This document shows, piece by piece, positions 62,761-64,000 of a stretch of DNA of 64,000 bases; the stretch's first letter is position 1, and the number at the start of each line of letters is the position of its first letter. Below the pieces are notes generated by a model, which saw only the letters and a program-made list of their open reading frames with translations, was not told the origin of the DNA and ran no database searches. A program made the position numbers and the translations under genes. Origin of the DNA: a virus; the IMG/VR virus record IMGVR_UViG_3300013104_000002, positions 82,491-146,490 of that record, one strand, 5' to 3'.

Positions 62761-63096
62761 ATGAAAAAACTAATTTTAGCATCAGCAGTAATTATTACAC
62801 TATTATCTTGTAAGAAACCAACACAAGAAATACAACCAACTATCCAGGTAGTTACAGATACAATTGAAAATTTTAGAATTGTAAAGCATATCAAAGAAGA
62901 TACAGAAACTAAAACTTCTTATCATTATAAGTATGATTGGTTAAATGGAAAATTCAGACAACAACCAAAAATATCAAGTGAAACAAAATATTACATCATT
63001 TTCACGGATGGGAGTATGGAAGAAACAACCAAAGAGAAAGGAATGTTCTATGAAAAAGGAGATACAATAAAATACTATACTTACGTTTATAAATAA
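62761..63096 (+). CDS. Lipoprotein, 111 aa
   Basis: Signal peptide and lipobox MKKLILASAVIITLLSC, Cys 17, then a beta-rich domain (YYIIFTDGSMEETTKEKGMF). Second lipoprotein in the window. Phage lipoproteins often block superinfection; no other clue. Confidence 0.75.
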   Translation: MKKLILASAVIITLLSCKKPTQEIQPTIQVVTDTIENFRIVKHIKEDTETKTSYHYKYDWLNGKFRQQPKISSETKYYIIFTDGSMEETTKEKGMFYEKGDTIKYYTYVYK

Positions 63097-63100
63097 AAAT

Positions 63101-63307
63101 ATGTTAATAGGAAAACAAATAACAGGATTTAAATTCGAAGAAAAAGATTATCCAGAAATAGGGTGGATTGAGGAAATGGATTTATTAATTGGAAGTGTAG
63201 GTAAAATAATAATGGAGAATAAATTTTTGAAATGTTATGAAGTAGATTTTGGAAATGATCAAGTTTGGCATTATCCCGCAAAAGAAATTAGAAAATATTT
63301 ATTATGA
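63101..63307 (+). CDS. Hypothetical protein, 68 aa
   Basis: Not recognised in function. Beta-barrel-like: ITGFKFEEKDYPEIGWIEEM, then IGSVGKIIMENKFLKCYEVD and WHYPAKEIRKYL, a common build of small phage proteins. ATGA overlap with the next gene. Confidence 0.7.
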   Translation: MLIGKQITGFKFEEKDYPEIGWIEEMDLLIGSVGKIIMENKFLKCYEVDFGNDQVWHYPAKEIRKYLL

Positions 63308-63540
63308 AAACACCAATAGAGGAATTAGTTAAAGAGTTACAAAACGGATTTTTAGAAGATAGGTTTAATTGCCTAAGTGATATACTAATACTATGTGTAA
63401 AATACCAAAGCTTAGAAGAAAGAGAATTAATCAACGCCTTTAATAAAGGATATGATAATGCAAGAGAAAATTCCATAGGATTTAATGAAGAAATATCAGA
63501 TGGAGTGTCTTATTATAATCAAACATTTAGTAGAGAATAA
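63304..63540 (+). CDS. Hypothetical protein, 78 aa
   Basis: Starts KTPIEELVKELQNGFLEDRF; not recognised. The C-terminal EREL..AFNKGYDNA element is typical of small Bacteroidota phage proteins. Confidence 0.7.
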   Translation: MKTPIEELVKELQNGFLEDRFNCLSDILILCVKYQSLEERELINAFNKGYDNARENSIGFNEEISDGVSYYNQTFSRE

Positions 63541-63604
63541 TTATGGGAATTATTTCAAAATTAGAAATAGAAGAAGGGAATATAATTAGTAAAAATTAGA
63601 AATT

Positions 63605-63889
63605 ATGATTGATACATACAATAACCGCGACGAAAAAGAAACTGAAAAAACTTTTGAAGATTTAAAGTTAGAATTAAGTAAAGAGGACAATGAAATAATC
63701 GATAATTATATTCATAAGTATGTCCAAGCTAAGAACGAAGCTGATAACAGAGTTAAATATTCTAAACAGAAAGAAGAAGATGTTAAGTTGTTCTTTTCCC
63801 TTTTAGATTCTTTCTTTCCCGCCGATATGGCAAATATAGAGTTATTAAATAATTTGGCACAAAAAATAAAAAATAATTATGGAATTTAA
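63605..63889 (+). CDS. Hypothetical helical protein, 94 aa
   Basis: Not recognised. Charged coiled coil (DEKETEKTFEDLKLELSKED). Overlaps the last ORF by 11 bases. A spacer of 64 bases before it holds only an 18-codon frame. Confidence 0.7.
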   Translation: MIDTYNNRDEKETEKTFEDLKLELSKEDNEIIDNYIHKYVQAKNEADNRVKYSKQKEEDVKLFFSLLDSFFPADMANIELLNNLAQKIKNNYGI

Positions 63890-64000
63890 AGGAACAAAAG
63901 ATTTATCATACTTTAAAACAAATGCAGAAGAAGACTATATGTATACACCAATATCTGTTTTAAGGTATATATCAGAGCTTGAAAAACAAGAATCAACTGA
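63879..64000 (+). CDS. Hypothetical phage protein, N-terminal part (runs off right edge)
   Basis: ATG 63879, open to the end of the window. Begins MEFKGTKDLSYFKTNAEEDY and contains TPISVLRYISELEKQ, a pattern I recall from many phage proteins of unknown function (DY..TPISVLRYI.ELE). Confidence 0.65.
   Translation, partial: MEFKGTKDLSYFKTNAEEDYMYTPISVLRYISELEKQEST

Noticed and set aside
63543-63599. 18-codon frame before the gene at 63605
   Set aside because: Too short; chance frames of this size are common.
1-64000. CRISPR array
   Set aside because: No regularly spaced repeat of suitable length was seen; the short repeats at 26049 are too short and unevenly spaced.

Overview
The window is a gene-dense, AT-rich stretch of a large tailed phage that infects a member of the Bacteroidota, most likely a flavobacterium. 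Evidence for the host is the promoter type seen again and again (a TTG-type box, 19-20 bases, then TAnnTTTG, most often TATATTTG, followed by C), the absence of clear Shine-Dalgarno sequences, and A-rich leaders before start codons. Evidence for a phage is the lack of host housekeeping operons, the very short and overlapping genes, and the gene set: a probable terminase large subunit, UvsX/RecA, SSB, PhoH, DnaB-type helicase, DNA-processing nucleases, ribonucleotide reductase, a thymidylate synthase homologue, MazG and several homing-type nucleases. No integrase, transposase or CRISPR array was seen.

Layout. Positions 1-3562 are a leftward packaging/morphogenesis block: the N-terminal part of a probable large terminase running off the left edge, a DUF1573-like protein, a cysteine-rich protein, a GroES-like candidate and small unknowns, with a cloverleaf-like RNA in one spacer. 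From 3700 almost everything runs rightward. At 4045-5166 a promoter, a two-hairpin kissing-loop leader and a helix-rich gene form a separate unit. Positions 5229-11954 hold small genes, RecA, a GIY-YIG-like nuclease, a DUF5662 protein and PhoH. Positions 11958-12490 are a long non-coding structured stretch with its own promoter and terminator. Positions 12503-25000 carry SSB, a divergent GroEL, a compact kinase-like protein, a cytosine-methylase-like protein and homing nucleases, followed by a short leftward operon (23983-25209) and a Panacea-type antitoxin-like gene (25374) transcribed divergently from it. Positions 25935-26719 are a T-rich intergenic region and structured leader. Positions 26720-41000 are an array of about fifty very small, mostly unrecognised genes. 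Positions 41000-44585 form a nuclease cluster (DEDDh exonuclease, possible second exonuclease, PD-(D/E)XK nuclease). Positions 44589-46861 hold a tRNA-like gene, a three-way-junction RNA, membrane proteins, a lipoprotein and a small-RNA-like leader. Positions 46885-64000 carry nrdB-nrdA, a SpoT-like hydrolase, the thymidylate synthase homologue, a uracil-DNA-glycosylase-like protein, a circularly permuted GHKL-type ATPase, MazG, the replicative helicase and small genes.

The genes fit together as a replication and nucleotide-supply programme: NrdA/NrdB, the thymidylate synthase homologue, MazG and a dATP/dGTP-hydrolase-family protein shape the nucleotide pool; the DnaB-like helicase, SSB, RecA and the nuclease cluster copy and recombine DNA; GroEL and the GroES-like candidate may fold virion proteins. 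The most unusual content is non-coding: at least six separate segments fold into structured RNAs (kissing loop, long ncRNA, tRNA-like molecule with an extended anticodon arm, three-way junction, pseudoknot plus terminator, sRNA-like leader), most of them with their own promoter or terminator. Structures were found by eye, without energy computation or alignment.
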